From contig CM001167.1 of assembly GCA_000212915.1 (NCBI GenBank), forward strand, positions 62,001-126,000: 64,000 nucleotides of DNA, read 5' to 3'. The DNA is from Bacteroides coprosuis DSM 18011. Its GTDB lineage: Bacteria; Bacteroidota; Bacteroidia; Bacteroidales; Bacteroidaceae. Below, one piece after another: positions 17,098 to 26,247 of this stretch (positions are counted from its first letter, which is position 1; every line of letters begins with the position of its first letter). Under the pieces are notes generated by a model. It saw only the letters and a program-made list of their open reading frames with translations, was not told the origin of the DNA and did no database searches. Both the position numbers and the translations under genes were made by a program.

Positions 17098-18369
17098 ATG
17101 AAACAACTACTTTGGCTAATAGGTATATGCTTGACTTTACCACTGAATGCACAACATTTTGAGGAGTTCTTTGAACACCGAACATTACGTGTAGATTATA
17201 TTTTTAGTGGAGATAGTAAAAAACAACAAATAAGTGTAGATGGTTTATCTACCTATCCTATTTGGGCAGGTAAAACAAAGAAATTAGCCATTAATCCACT
17301 TAAAGGAAATGGATCAATTCGAGTTAATGATGAAACTACCGGAGAATTACTTTATACATATTCGTTTTCTTCTTTGTTTCAAGAATGGCTCGATACAGAT
17401 GAAGCAAACCATATACAAAGGGCATTTGAAAATACTTTTTTAGTACCTTTTCCAAAGAAAGATGTTATTATCACAATCAACTTATTTGATATTTCTCATA
17501 AACGAATAGCCAAACTATCTCATAAAGTGAGTCCTAATGATATATTAATAGAAAAGAAAGGATTCGAAGATATTACCCCATACCGCATTCTTCAAAGAGG
17601 AAACGTAAAGAATCCTATTGATGTGGCTATTTTAGCCGAAGGATATACAGCTCATGAGATGAATCGTTTTTACCAAGACGCAGAAAAAGCTATGGAAAGT
17701 ATTTTTAATCATGAACCGTTTAAAAGTAACAAGGAAAAATTCAACTTTATAGCAGTTGGAAGTATATCTAAAGACACAGGCGTAAGTATTCCTCATAAAG
17801 ATAGATGGCGAGCAACTGCTTTTGGAGCCCATTTCGACACTTTTTACTCAGAAAGATATCTAACTACAAGAAATGTAAAATCAATCCATGACGCATTAGC
17901 AGGTATACCTTATGAGCACATTATACTTCTTGCAAATACAGACCAATATGGTGGTGGGGGAATATACAATTCCTACACACTAACTTCTGCTCATCACGAG
18001 ATGTTTGAACCAGTTGTAGTGCATGAGTTCGGACATAGCTTTGGCGGATTAGCAGACGAGTATTTTTATGAACAAGACACAATGACTGATATTTACCCTT
18101 TAGATATTGAGCCTTGGGAGCCAAATATCACAACACTCGTTAATTTTGAATCAAAATGGAAATCAATGCTGAAAGAAGGCACTCCCATCCCTACATCTTC
18201 TAGTGATACTAAGAGTTATCCTTTAGGTGTATATGAGGGAGGAGGTTATTCTACTAAAGGCATTTATCGTCCTGCCTTCGACTGTAGAATGAGAACAAAT
18301 ACATTTGCTAATTTCTGCCCTGCATGTCAAGCAGCATTAACGAAACTGATCAACTTTTATACTGACTGA
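17098..18369 (+). CDS. Secreted M64-family zinc metallopeptidase
   Basis: 423-residue exported protein with a signal peptide (MKQLLWLIGICLTLPLNA). The N-terminal half is a beta-rich domain typical of M64 peptidases. The catalytic centre HEFGHSFGGLADEYFYEQD lies at about residues 308-326 and matches the HExGHxxxGLxDEY form of the family, which is named for an IgA-cleaving enzyme of Clostridium ramosum. Four Cys lie near the C-terminus (DCRMR, FCPACQ). The substrate in this organism is unknown and IgA cleavage should not be assumed. A GNAT gene follows after 24 bases. Confidence 0.88.
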   Translation: MKQLLWLIGICLTLPLNAQHFEEFFEHRTLRVDYIFSGDSKKQQISVDGLSTYPIWAGKTKKLAINPLKGNGSIRVNDETTGELLYTYSFSSLFQEWLDTDEANHIQRAFENTFLVPFPKKDVIITINLFDISHKRIAKLSHKVSPNDILIEKKGFEDITPYRILQRGNVKNPIDVAILAEGYTAHEMNRFYQDAEKAMESIFNHEPFKSNKEKFNFIAVGSISKDTGVSIPHKDRWRATAFGAHFDTFYSERYLTTRNVKSIHDALAGIPYEHIILLANTDQYGGGGIYNSYTLTSAHHEMFEPVVVHEFGHSFGGLADEYFYEQDTMTDIYPLDIEPWEPNITTLVNFESKWKSMLKEGTPIPTSSSDTKSYPLGVYEGGGYSTKGIYRPAFDCRMRTNTFANFCPACQAALTKLINFYTD

Positions 18370-18393
18370 AAATAAAACTTAATTAAGATATCA

Positions 18394-18927
18394 ATGATAG
18401 AATTAAAACGTATTACAACATCAGATACAGCTCACTACGAGTTTGTTGAACATCTGCTAACAACATCTTTTCCTTTGGAGGAATATAGACCCTTAAAACA
18501 ATGGATGACTCACACAGACTCAAATGACCTATTCCAAAACAATATCGTTTTAGATGAAGGTAAGCCTGTAGGGCTACTTACTTATTGGAACTTAGGCAAA
18601 TTCTATTACATAGAGCACTTTGCAATCTCAGAACCTCTAAGAAATAAAGGATATGGACAAAACGTTCTTGACCTACTAGAAAAAGAGGTAGATATGCCGT
18701 TAATTCTAGAAGTTGAAACTCCCGACAACGAAACAGCGAAAAGAAGAATCGAATTTTATAAACGATACAACTTTACATTATGGGCGAATGAATATACTCA
18801 GCCACCTTATAGACCTAATGGTATGGCTGTACCAATGCTATTGATGAGTAGAGGTGATCTTAATCCAGAAAGAGACTATGACGAGATATGCGAAAAGTTA
18901 TATCAGGAAGTATATAATATTGAATAA
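18394..18927 (+). CDS. GNAT family N-acetyltransferase
   Basis: 177-residue acetyltransferase. The acetyl-CoA loop reads RNKGYGQNVLDLL (about residues 76-88), preceded by the strand YIEHFAIS and followed by EVETPDNETAKRRIEFYKRY, the usual motif order A-B of GNAT enzymes. The tail contains NGMAVPMLLMSRG, seen in GNATs that act on small molecules or peptides, but the substrate is not identifiable. Probably cotranscribed with the M64 peptidase upstream; a strong hairpin terminator follows. Confidence 0.85.
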   Translation: MIELKRITTSDTAHYEFVEHLLTTSFPLEEYRPLKQWMTHTDSNDLFQNNIVLDEGKPVGLLTYWNLGKFYYIEHFAISEPLRNKGYGQNVLDLLEKEVDMPLILEVETPDNETAKRRIEFYKRYNFTLWANEYTQPPYRPNGMAVPMLLMSRGDLNPERDYDEICEKLYQEVYNIE

Positions 18928-18953
18928 TACAACATTATAAATTCAGAATATAT

Positions 18954-18990
18954 AAAGCTCCAATAGACATCACATCTATTGGAGCTTTAT
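18954..18990 (+). terminator. Terminator after the GNAT gene
   Basis: AAAGCTCCAATAGA (18954-18967) pairs perfectly with TCTATTGGAGCTTT (18975-18988) over a 7-base loop. The A-rich left side lets it act on both strands. Confidence 0.85.
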
Positions 18991-19053
18991 TTGTTATAAT
19001 AATTGTAAATGACAAGACTCTACATTTACTAAACACCCCAAAGCATTAAGAAA

Positions 19054-20124
19054 TCATTTATACCTTGCTTTTAATACAATGGGGCCTAATTCTTTTATTT
19101 CATCTTGATTAGTAAAAAACACTCTTCCATTTTTAGATAAAACCTCCCAAGCAATAGCACTAGTTATATCAGGCATTGTTGGATCATCAACAAACTCAAA
19201 AGTCTTCTCTCCAGTCATTTTTACGGGCTGTGAAAAATCCTCGTGAATAATAAGTACATCGCCACGACCACCTACTACAGCACGATACATTTCTTGTAAA
19301 TCTGTTATAACTAATCCCTCAGAAACAGACTCATTCATATCAACAATAGCCTTAGTTCTATTTTTAAACTGAATGTCTTTAAAGAGCTCCCAACCTTGTC
19401 TAATAATATCATGCTCACTAGCATTATTATAATTAATAAGTGAATGTCCTACATAAATTTCTGGCTTACTAGCTACCTGCTGTAAAAAACTATAGTTAGC
19501 AGCTGTAGAGATAACAAGAACATTCAACCCTTCTTCATTAAATATTTTCACAACAGATTGATCTACTTCTCTGAAAAACTTTCTTATCATATCATCTTGC
19601 AAATCTGGATCACTTTTTAAATCTAAATTCGTCACATAATATGGATTTTCAGTAAATGGAAAATTATCACGATGTATCTCTTGAGTGATAGTATCATTCA
19701 TAGCTTCATATAAATGTACTCCCCCTTGAGAAAGAACTAATATAAAATACTCCTCAACACGACTAAAAGATTTAATCACAGATCGTATATCAAACTTATC
19801 ACCAACAATCACTCAATCAGCATATGTAGGCCAAGTCAACCTTATATATTCTTTATTATTATTTGATAAGAAGATGTGCAAACTATCCAAATTAAGCCTT
19901 ACATCAATTTCCTTGCCCACATTAACAATATTAGCCAAAAGAGGTTCTATCGTACTTCTTTCATATTTATCTAATACTTGTTTTTCGGCTTCAGCTAACA
20001 GATTTTTCAGTTGAATAGAATCTTTAGTAGTATCAGGGTGAACTCTATGCGTATTCATTGAAATTGTTACACTAGGATTATTCCTTTCGTTTGCTAATTG
20101 TAGTATTTTATCCTTCGTCGCCAT
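19054..20124 (-). pseudogene. Hypothetical gene split by an in-frame TGA
   Basis: Reading down the minus strand, a 103-residue segment (20124-19813) starting MATKDKILQLANERNNPSVT ends in TGA at 19815-19813. The same frame continues immediately with GTG and a 252-residue segment (19812-19054). The two halves form one uninterrupted frame of about 356 codons apart from that TGA, and both look protein-like. The N-terminus (SVTISMNTHRVHPDT) and C-terminus (RGDVLIIHEDFSQPVK) remind me of baeRF-like proteins (bacterial relatives of archaeo-eukaryotic release factors); that is tentative. Nonsense mutation is likeliest; readthrough, a stop-start coupled pair or a base error are alternatives. Confidence 0.7.
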
Positions 20125-20559
20125 AAAATAGAATTTTTAAAATTTAGTATTTCACTGATTATATGGTACTCATTCTATATACCCAACACGAACTTAGGAT
20201 AAAATGTTCCTCATTTTTAAAAGTTACAATTAATCATATATAACCTGATAATCAATATATTAAAATGCAAAAAGGAAGAGAAAAATACATTTTAAAACAG
20301 TTGTTATATTAAAGAATGAAAAGAATAAGAGATAGATTAAGCTACTGTCGCAACTAATGAATTATATCTAAATATACAACATACAATTCTTGATTAATAA
20401 GTAAATTTTAGTTAAGGCCACAAGTAGATATTTAAAAGTAGGTATACCTAAATACATAAAAATATTTTTCAGACCAACCAAGCAGTTTTATTAGATATAA
20501 AGAAAAAACAATTGAAGTTTCAAATTATAGAAATCTTTAAAAATCAGCATAAAACAATC

Positions 20560-20627
20560 AATTTTATCGGATATTGCCGAATCTCATTCTTGCATAAACC
20601 TCTAGGTATAGGTAGCAAGATAAAATT
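20560..20627. ncRNA. Possible structured RNA element
   Basis: Outer helix 20560-20567/20620-20627 (8 bp) stacks directly on CTTGC/GCAAG (20589-20593/20615-20619) and an inner ACCT/AGGT. A 21-base single strand is left on the 5' side. No known RNA family is recognised and no promoter or terminator is assigned, so this is a weak candidate. Confidence 0.2.
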
Positions 20628-20654
20628 CAAAGGAAACTACTAGATATGAGTTGC

Positions 20655-20672
20655 ATCTATCTATCTATCTAT
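20655..20672. repeat. ATCT tetranucleotide repeat
   Basis: About four and a half tandem ATCT units in the gene-free region. No coding frame crosses it, so phase variation of a protein is not suggested. Confidence 0.7.
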
Positions 20673-20866
20673 CCATTACTAACTAAATCAAAAGATAAAC
20701 ATATACTAAAAGCCTAGTAAACTCTTTAAAGCCCGAGAGAGTTTCAAAATGAGATAAGAGGTATTGATTCTTTTAACCTCTCATATATTATGTGAATAGT
20801 TCCAATGACCATCTTAAACTTTAAATTAGTACCGATGGAATGTGAATATTTAGTGCCTAGATACCA

Positions 20867-20900
20867 AAAAGAGGGTATGTCGATCGACATACCCTCTTTT
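20867..20900 (-). terminator. Terminator of the ExbB/ExbD operon
   Basis: AAAAGAGGGTATGTCG (20867-20882) and CGACATACCCTCTTTT (20885-20900) are perfect 16-bp arms around AT. On the minus strand the hairpin is followed by a T-run, ending the operon 48 bases after the last ExbD stop. Confidence 0.9.
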
Positions 20901-20948
20901 AATATATTTAAATCTCGCAAACTAATAAAGTTTTATACGAGAGGTGAT

Positions 20949-21410
20949 TTATTCACCCTTTTTTCTAGCAGAATAAGTAATTTTCAATGCAGATGCCTGT
21001 CTTAATTCAGTCTTTACATCCGATACAATACCCATTTTTGTGTCTCCGTCAATTTTTAAAGATACACGCATAAGCGGTTTATCTTCTTCGTTCATAGATG
21101 CACGTTCTTGAGTTACAAACTCACGAATATCACCTTCTTGTGAAGCGAATGAATCATTGATTTGAACACGGCTAGCAGTACCACTTTTTCTATCAACTGG
21201 AGGTCCAATATAGATAAAAGTTACAAGTGATTTCTTTTCTAGCTTTTCTAGTTCTGTACCTTGAGGAACTTGAAATTTAACTTTTAAAGATACTTCACGC
21301 ATAGTAGTTACGATCATGAAGAAGAATAAAAGTGTAAAAATTAAGTCGGGTAAAGAAGAAGTATTCAGCGTAGGCATACCCCTTTTTCCGGTTTTATTAA
21401 ACTTTCCCAT
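20949..21410 (-). CDS. ExbD/TolR-family biopolymer transporter (second copy)
   Basis: 153-residue inner-membrane protein with one N-terminal helix (LPDLIFTLLFFFMIVTTM, about residues 19-36). It carries the essential membrane Asp (D20) and has a periplasmic domain. It is a stator part of the proton channel that energises TonB-dependent outer-membrane transport. The start codon overlaps the stop of the upstream exbD copy by one base (TAATG), indicating translational coupling. Two different ExbD proteins in one operon are common in Bacteroidales and may form a mixed complex. Confidence 0.92.
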   Translation of the reverse strand: MGKFNKTGKRGMPTLNTSSLPDLIFTLLFFFMIVTTMREVSLKVKFQVPQGTELEKLEKKSLVTFIYIGPPVDRKSGTASRVQINDSFASQEGDIREFVTQERASMNEEDKPLMRVSLKIDGDTKMGIVSDVKTELRQASALKITYSARKKGE

Positions 21411-22003
21411 TATTTTTTCCCTCCATAAGTTTTAGGCACAGCTTCTGAAATCTTCTGTGGATAAATCAAACGAACAGCTTTTTGCTGATCTTCAGATAAA
21501 GAAGCAAATGGTTTTTGCCACTTTTCTCTTGAGATTTGATCACGAAGTTCATTATAAGCAGCTACCAGCTCGTTTTGAACCTCAAAGTATACTTTATAAG
21601 AAGTATCACCATCATTTTGAACTGAGATAACATGGTTTTTAGTCACCACATAATCACCAAAATAAGGTATTTCCATTGTTACTTTTTCAGGTTTATTGCT
21701 ATCATTGCTCGGATTAGCAATAAATTCCTTTGCTCTTTCTCTTAGTCTACTAATAGGAATAACTTCACCATTACACATGAGTTCGTTATTTCTATTAATC
21801 ATAACTGCAAGAATATTTCTCTCCTTAATTTTAACGTCATCGTTAACTTGTTCATTCTCATCTGGCATTGGAGGAAGCTGTCTAGCTAGCCCCATATCAG
21901 TATCCATAGATGTAGTGATCAAGAAGAAAATTAGCAATAGGAACGCAATATCTGCTGTAGAACTTGAGTTAATCTCAGGAACCGATCTTTTTCCTTTTGC
22001 CAT
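21410..22003 (-). CDS. ExbD/TolR-family biopolymer transporter (first copy)
   Basis: 197-residue protein with the N-terminal membrane helix STADIAFLLLIFFLITTSM (about residues 14-32), which includes the key Asp of the ExbD proton path. A longer periplasmic domain than in the downstream copy follows. It works with the ExbB-like protein encoded two genes upstream to drive TonB. It is coupled by a one-base overlap to the next exbD. Confidence 0.92.
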   Translation of the reverse strand: MAKGKRSVPEINSSSTADIAFLLLIFFLITTSMDTDMGLARQLPPMPDENEQVNDDVKIKERNILAVMINRNNELMCNGEVIPISRLRERAKEFIANPSNDSNKPEKVTMEIPYFGDYVVTKNHVISVQNDGDTSYKVYFEVQNELVAAYNELRDQISREKWQKPFASLSEDQQKAVRLIYPQKISEAVPKTYGGKK

Positions 22004-22042
22004 AGTTATTACATTTTAAATTTAAGTGTATTCGTAAATAAA

Positions 22043-22510
22043 TTACGAGAATCTTCTTTTAACGCTACTAAAGATCATAGATGCAATAGTAACTACTAAT
22101 AAGAAGTAAATAGAGTATAAGAACATATCTGTTAGCTTTAACCAGAATGGAACATTATCTGTACCATCATAGCCCGGTAAAACTAAAGCTTCTTCACTAC
22201 CACTAAACCATGCAACAACTAAAACTGCAACTAGCAATAACACACCAATTAGTGATTTTATTGCTTTTACTGGATTTTCTTTTAAAGCTGCTCCAAATTG
22301 AAACACGAAAGCCAAAACAGTCACAGCAATAGCAGAACCAAGCAATACATACATCAGATATATCAATGCTTCAGTATTTGCTGGGTTAGAAAGTTCAGGA
22401 ACAACTGGCTCTGCCATCTCTCCACCAAAGTAGAACATTCCTAGAACGATCAAAATAACAGCAAACAATGCATATAAGATATAATATGATATTTTATATG
22501 ATAATTTCAT
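22043..22510 (-). CDS. Four-helix membrane protein of the ExbB/ExbD operon
   Basis: 155 residues with four hydrophobic segments (about 10-28, 50-70, 85-103 and 128-150). I do not recognise a named family. It lies between exbB and exbD (6 bases after the ExbB stop, 39 before the next start). A membrane protein at this spot is usual in Bacteroidales Exb operons, which suggests an accessory subunit of the energiser complex. That is inference from position only. Confidence 0.8.
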   Translation of the reverse strand: MKLSYKISYYILYALFAVILIVLGMFYFGGEMAEPVVPELSNPANTEALIYLMYVLLGSAIAVTVLAFVFQFGAALKENPVKAIKSLIGVLLLVAVLVVAWFSGSEEALVLPGYDGTDNVPFWLKLTDMFLYSIYFLLVVTIASMIFSSVKRRFS

Positions 22511-22516
22511 TGTTTA

Positions 22517-23323
22517 TTAGTTTTTGTATTTCAAGTTATATTTAATGATCAAATCAAGAAGTGTTACAGAAGAATCTTCCATTTCACTTGTAATAGATTC
22601 AATCTTAGCAAGAATATAGTTATAGAATACTTGTAAGATAAGAGCTACGATCAAACCAAAGATAGTTGTAATCAAAGCAACTTTCATACCACCAGCAACA
22701 ACTGTTGGAGAAATATCACCTACTTGTTGAATCTTATCAAACGCCATAACCATACCAAGTACTGTACCTAAGAAACCTAAAGATGGAGCCATCGCGATGA
22801 ATAGAGTAATCCATGAACAGCCTTTTTCTAGGTAACCAGCTTGTACACCACCGTAAGAAACAATTGATTTTTCTACTACGTCTATACCTTGATCAATTCT
22901 CATAAGACCTTGATAGTAAACAGAAGCTACTGGACCTCTAGTATCTCTAGCGATATTTTTTGCTTCTTCTACATCACCTTTTTCAAGTGCTGCTTCAATT
23001 GATTCAACGAATTTTTTTGTGTTGATTTCAGCTAAGCTTAGGTAAATGATTCTTTCAATACAGAAAGCTAAACCAATAACTAGAGCGATAGCTACTAAAC
23101 TCATAAAGAAAGCATCACCTTCAATAAACTTTGTTTTTAATTCTTTGTGAAGGCTACCTTCAACTACGAAATCATCAACAGCTGCGTCTGCTTGAGCAAC
23201 AGCATCATTTGAAGGAGTTGCTTGTTCAGTTTGAGCCTCTGCAGCATCTTGTGCTTGAGCTAGCTGAGAAGAGCCAAAAGCCATAGCTCCAACAACAGCA
23301 ACAATTGCAAATAACTTTTTCAT
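22517..23323 (-). CDS. ExbB/TolQ/MotA-family proton channel protein
   Basis: 268-residue inner-membrane channel subunit. It begins with a signal-like segment (LFAIVAVVGAMAFGSSQLAQA) and an acidic, Ala/Gln-rich spacer. Three membrane segments then form the family core: AFFMSLVAIALVIGLAFCIE at about 75, APSLGFLGTVLGMVMAF at about 190, and LITTIFGLIVALILQVFYNY at about 225. The second contains the conserved GFLGTVxGM motif. It is the first gene of a four-gene operon with the two ExbD proteins and should supply proton-motive energy to the TonB encoded nearby. Confidence 0.93.
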   Translation of the reverse strand: MKKLFAIVAVVGAMAFGSSQLAQAQDAAEAQTEQATPSNDAVAQADAAVDDFVVEGSLHKELKTKFIEGDAFFMSLVAIALVIGLAFCIERIIYLSLAEINTKKFVESIEAALEKGDVEEAKNIARDTRGPVASVYYQGLMRIDQGIDVVEKSIVSYGGVQAGYLEKGCSWITLFIAMAPSLGFLGTVLGMVMAFDKIQQVGDISPTVVAGGMKVALITTIFGLIVALILQVFYNYILAKIESITSEMEDSSVTLLDLIIKYNLKYKN

Positions 23324-23399
23324 TGTGTGTCTAATTTTTAAGATTAATTAATTAATTTAATATTTACTTTTTGTTGATTTAATTTAGTTATCTAATTCG

Positions 23400-23487
23400 C
23401 GGAGAGAGCGGGATTCGAACCCGCGATACACTTTTGGCGTATACACGCTTTCCAGGCGTGCCTCTTCAGCCACTCGAGCATCTCTCC
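23400..23487 (-). tRNA. tRNA-Ser (anticodon GGA)
   Basis: On the minus strand the 88-nt sequence has a 7-bp acceptor stem (GGAGAGA/TCTCTCC), G as discriminator, and the T-arm GGGTTCGAATCCC. A long variable arm is present, as expected for class II tRNA. The anticodon stem CACGC/GCGTG closes the loop CTGGAAA, so the anticodon is GGA, reading UCC and UCU serine codons. CCA is not encoded. Confidence 0.97.
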
Positions 23488-23653
23488 TCTCTTCTGTTTT
23501 TCAAAAATTCAATATCCTAAGAGGAAAATGCCCAGCTTAAAATATATTTTAGTTACAAATGTATTCTTTTTTTTTATCATCTCCCTATTATTAGGAGATA
23601 TTATATAGCTACTGTTCTATAAATTAATAAACTTTAAAAACTTTCTTGCCGAT

Positions 23654-24430
23654 TTATAATGCAAACAGATTAAAGGTATTCATTTTTGTTTGATCTGCCA
23701 TTCTTTCTAGTGAAATATTATAAATTTCAGCTAATTTTCTAATTACATGAAAAACATACGCACTCTCATTTCTACGACCTCTAAAGGGAACTGGAGCTAA
23801 ATAAGGTGAATCTGTTTCAATCAACAATCTATCTAAGGGTATTTTTTTTATAAATTTAGAAAGATTAGAGTTTTTAAAAGTTACTATTCCATTAATCCCA
23901 ATCATCCAATTTTTAAGAGGTAAAAATCGATCTAAGTCTTTTTCCTCTCCTGAAAAACTATGAATAACACCTCTCGTATTTTCAAACTCAGGTTTATTCA
24001 AAATTTCTTCTATTTCTGAATAAGCATTACGAGCATGAATAACGACCGGTAAATCTTCTTCTAAAGACCAGTTTAATTGTTTTTCAAAAGCAAGTATTTG
24101 CTCTTTTTTAAAGCTTATATCCCAATAAAAATCTAGTCCTACTTCTCCTATTGCAATAAATCGACTCCTATCTAAAGTCAATTCTTTATGAATTAGCTCT
24201 AGCTCTTCTTGGTAGTTCTCTTTAACAGATGTTGGGTGCAAACCCATCATTGGTTTTAAATAATCGGGATAACGATCGCACACACGCAACAACCTATCTA
24301 TAGACAAAGAATCAATGTTTGGTAATAAAACCTGAGAAACTCCTATTTCTTGAGCATTACTTATCACTGTTTCTAAATCCGAATCAAAATCTTCTTGATA
24401 AAGATGAGCATGAGAGTCTATAAAATCCAT
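23654..24430 (-). CDS. TatD family metal-dependent hydrolase/DNase
   Basis: 258-residue TIM-barrel hydrolase. It has the N-terminal metal motif FIDSHAHLYQEDFD, then GLHPTSVKEN, AIGEVGLDFYWD, VVIHARNAY, GVIHSFSGEE and LLIETDSPYLAPVPFRGRRN, the complete TatD motif series. Family members are 3'-5' exonucleases acting on DNA or RNA or D-aminoacyl-tRNA-related deacylases, so a housekeeping nuclease is most likely. It starts 35 bases after the polyprenyl synthetase stop and is probably cotranscribed with it. Confidence 0.93.
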   Translation of the reverse strand: MDFIDSHAHLYQEDFDSDLETVISNAQEIGVSQVLLPNIDSLSIDRLLRVCDRYPDYLKPMMGLHPTSVKENYQEELELIHKELTLDRSRFIAIGEVGLDFYWDISFKKEQILAFEKQLNWSLEEDLPVVIHARNAYSEIEEILNKPEFENTRGVIHSFSGEEKDLDRFLPLKNWMIGINGIVTFKNSNLSKFIKKIPLDRLLIETDSPYLAPVPFRGRRNESAYVFHVIRKLAEIYNISLERMADQTKMNTFNLFAL

Positions 24431-24465
24431 AATCTTCCTAAAATAATAATTTTGTCAAAATATTA

Positions 24466-25440
24466 TCAAATATTTCTAATCATTAATTTAGCAGCAAGAT
24501 CTTGGAGTAGCTTTTTCTTATCATCAGAAACTGATACTAAAGATAAAGAATTTAATGCTTTATCATAATATTCATTCATTTTCTGCTTACAAATCTCATC
24601 TATTCCCAATTCATTATAAATCTCTGTAATGGCTTTAATCTTCTTCTCTGAATTAAATTCTTTGGTATCAATCCATATTTCCAAGTCTTCTTTGACTTTA
24701 CCGGTAGCCCTATTACATGCTTGAATAAGCATATATGTTTTTTTATTACTTACAATATCATCTCCTGTCTGTTTTCCAAAAACTTTAGGATCACCATATA
24801 CATCTAAGTAATCATCTTGAAGTTGGAATGCTAAACCTACATTTAGTCCAAAATCATACAATAGATTCGTATCTTCATCAGATGCTCCTGCTATAATAGC
24901 ACCCATTTTAATGCTACTTGCTAATAATACAGCTGTTTTCAATCGAATCATATCTAAATAATCTTCAGCTTTTACACTGTTTTTAGTTTCAAATTCAATA
25001 TCATACTGCTGACCTTCGCATATTTCTAATGTAACCTTATTAAATTCATTTAAAACAGCGGACAAGTTTTCTTGAGGAGCTTTTGCCAATAAATGATAGG
25101 ATAAAATAAGCATAGCATCTCCTGATAGAATAGCTGTATTGGCATTCCAAACATTATGCACTGTTGGCTTATTTCTTCTTAAATCAGATTTATCCATTAA
25201 ATCATCATGTAGCAATGTGAAGTTATGATAAACCTCTATTGCACAAGCAGCAGGAAGAGTCTTTTCTAAATCATCTTTATACAACTGATAAGCCAATAGC
25301 ATAAGAATAGGACGAATTCTCTTCCCTCCTATTGACAATACATAATGTATTGGCTCATAAAGATTTTTAGGATCTTTCTTTTCGTTAAGAGACTTTAAGT
25401 AATTGTTTACTAATGATTTTAAATCAGATGTAGTTTTCAT
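24466..25440 (-). CDS. Trans-polyprenyl diphosphate synthase
   Basis: Prenyltransferase of 324 residues making a linear isoprenoid diphosphate for quinones or the cell-wall carrier. It has the first Asp-rich motif in LLHDDLMDKSDLRR (about residue 80) and the second in LAFQLQDDYLDVYGD (about residue 205). GGKRIRPILMLL and GKQTGDDIVSNKKTYMLI are also conserved. Product length (C15 to C40) is not readable by eye. It lies just after the tonB terminator and before tatD. Confidence 0.92.
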   Translation of the reverse strand: MKTTSDLKSLVNNYLKSLNEKKDPKNLYEPIHYVLSIGGKRIRPILMLLAYQLYKDDLEKTLPAACAIEVYHNFTLLHDDLMDKSDLRRNKPTVHNVWNANTAILSGDAMLILSYHLLAKAPQENLSAVLNEFNKVTLEICEGQQYDIEFETKNSVKAEDYLDMIRLKTAVLLASSIKMGAIIAGASDEDTNLLYDFGLNVGLAFQLQDDYLDVYGDPKVFGKQTGDDIVSNKKTYMLIQACNRATGKVKEDLEIWIDTKEFNSEKKIKAITEIYNELGIDEICKQKMNEYYDKALNSLSLVSVSDDKKKLLQDLAAKLMIRNI

Positions 25441-25454
25441 AAGTATCGTACTTC

Positions 25455-25487
25455 AAAAAAAAAGGCTGCAGCTAGGCAGCCTTTTTT
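25455..25487 (-). terminator. Terminator of tonB
   Basis: AAAAGGCTGC and GCAGCCTTTT (stem cores 25464-25469 and 25476-25481) are flanked by A and T runs, so the hairpin can end minus-strand transcription 12 bases after tonB. Confidence 0.88.
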
Positions 25488-25499
25488 ATCTATATAAGA

Positions 25500-26198
25500 T
25501 TATTTTAATCTAAATGTTACTGGTACTGTATATTTAACACGTACTGTTTTACCACCTTGTTTACCTGGTTTCCACTTAGGCATAGACATGATCACACGGA
25601 TAGCTTCTTTGTCTAATGAAGGGTCAACCCCACGCACAACTTTAGGATCCACAATTGTTCCGTCTCTATTAACGACGAACTCTACAACTACACGTCCTTG
25701 AATACCATTTTCCTGAGCAATAGTTGGGTATTTAATATTCTTACCCAAGAATTTCATCAGCTCTGCAATACCTCCTGGAGGTTCGGGCATTTCTTCAACC
25801 ACAACGAAGATTTCTTCTTCTTGAGGTGCTGCTTCTTCAATGACTGTAGGAGCTACGAATTGTTTCACTTCCACTTTTTGACCTAAATCCTCATTTGTTG
25901 CGATTTGTACATCAGCAACATCTTCATCGTCATCAACAACGTTAAGGATTTCTGTCACCTGTGGCGGTACTTCCGCTGGTGGTGGTGGTGGAGGAGGGGT
26001 ATTATCTTGCTCTGTAATAGGCATGATATCCTCCTCGAACGAGATGTCTGCTACGGCCTGGCTTGTATCGATCTTTATATCGCGTTTAGACCACTCGAAA
26101 GAAACGAATAGCAACGCAAGAACGATAACATAACCTAGAATGTGCCAAGTTGATTTTCTTGGCTCCAAGTCCGCTTTAGGGGATTTTTTTACTTCCAT
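25500..26198 (-). CDS. tonB: TonB-family energy transducer
   Basis: 232-residue protein with one N-terminal membrane anchor (WHILGYVIVLALLFVSFEW, about residues 18-36) and a Pro-rich stretch (PPPPPPPAEVPP). An acidic periplasmic spacer follows, then a C-terminal TonB domain with YPTIAQENGIQGRVVVEF, NRDGTIVDPKVVRGVDPSLD and MPKWKPGKQGGKTVRV. This domain contacts TonB boxes of outer-membrane receptors. It is separate from but close to the ExbB/ExbD operon, which should energise it. It has its own promoter and terminator. Confidence 0.95.
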   Translation of the reverse strand: MEVKKSPKADLEPRKSTWHILGYVIVLALLFVSFEWSKRDIKIDTSQAVADISFEEDIMPITEQDNTPPPPPPPAEVPPQVTEILNVVDDDEDVADVQIATNEDLGQKVEVKQFVAPTVIEEAAPQEEEIFVVVEEMPEPPGGIAELMKFLGKNIKYPTIAQENGIQGRVVVEFVVNRDGTIVDPKVVRGVDPSLDKEAIRVIMSMPKWKPGKQGGKTVRVKYTVPVTFRLK

Positions 26199-26239
26199 AT
26201 TATGTTTGTTAATAAAATGTGATCAACTTTATGTATTCG

Positions 26240-26247
26240 CAAATATA
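26240..26247 (-). promoter_or_regulatory. -7 promoter box for tonB
   Basis: TATATTTG on the minus strand, 41 bases before the tonB start. Confidence 0.55.

Larger units (their letters stand above)
20125..20866. other. Gene-free stretch with possible RNA structure
   Basis: About 740 bases of AT-rich sequence with no convincing gene. It holds a possible folded segment (20560-20627) in which AATTTTAT pairs with ATAAAATT and encloses CTTGC/GCAAG and ACCT/AGGT, and an ATCT microsatellite (20655-20672). No -7 box of good quality was found for the split gene on its left. Confidence 0.5.

Noticed and set aside
19813-19815. TGA as a selenocysteine codon
   Set aside because: No selenocysteine machinery was seen in the window, the protein is not a redox enzyme by appearance, and no convincing downstream hairpin was recognised.
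20805-21005. Open frame of about 66 codons near the ExbD terminator
   Set aside because: It runs through the terminator hairpin and into the end of the ExbD gene on the other strand, and has no recognisable content.
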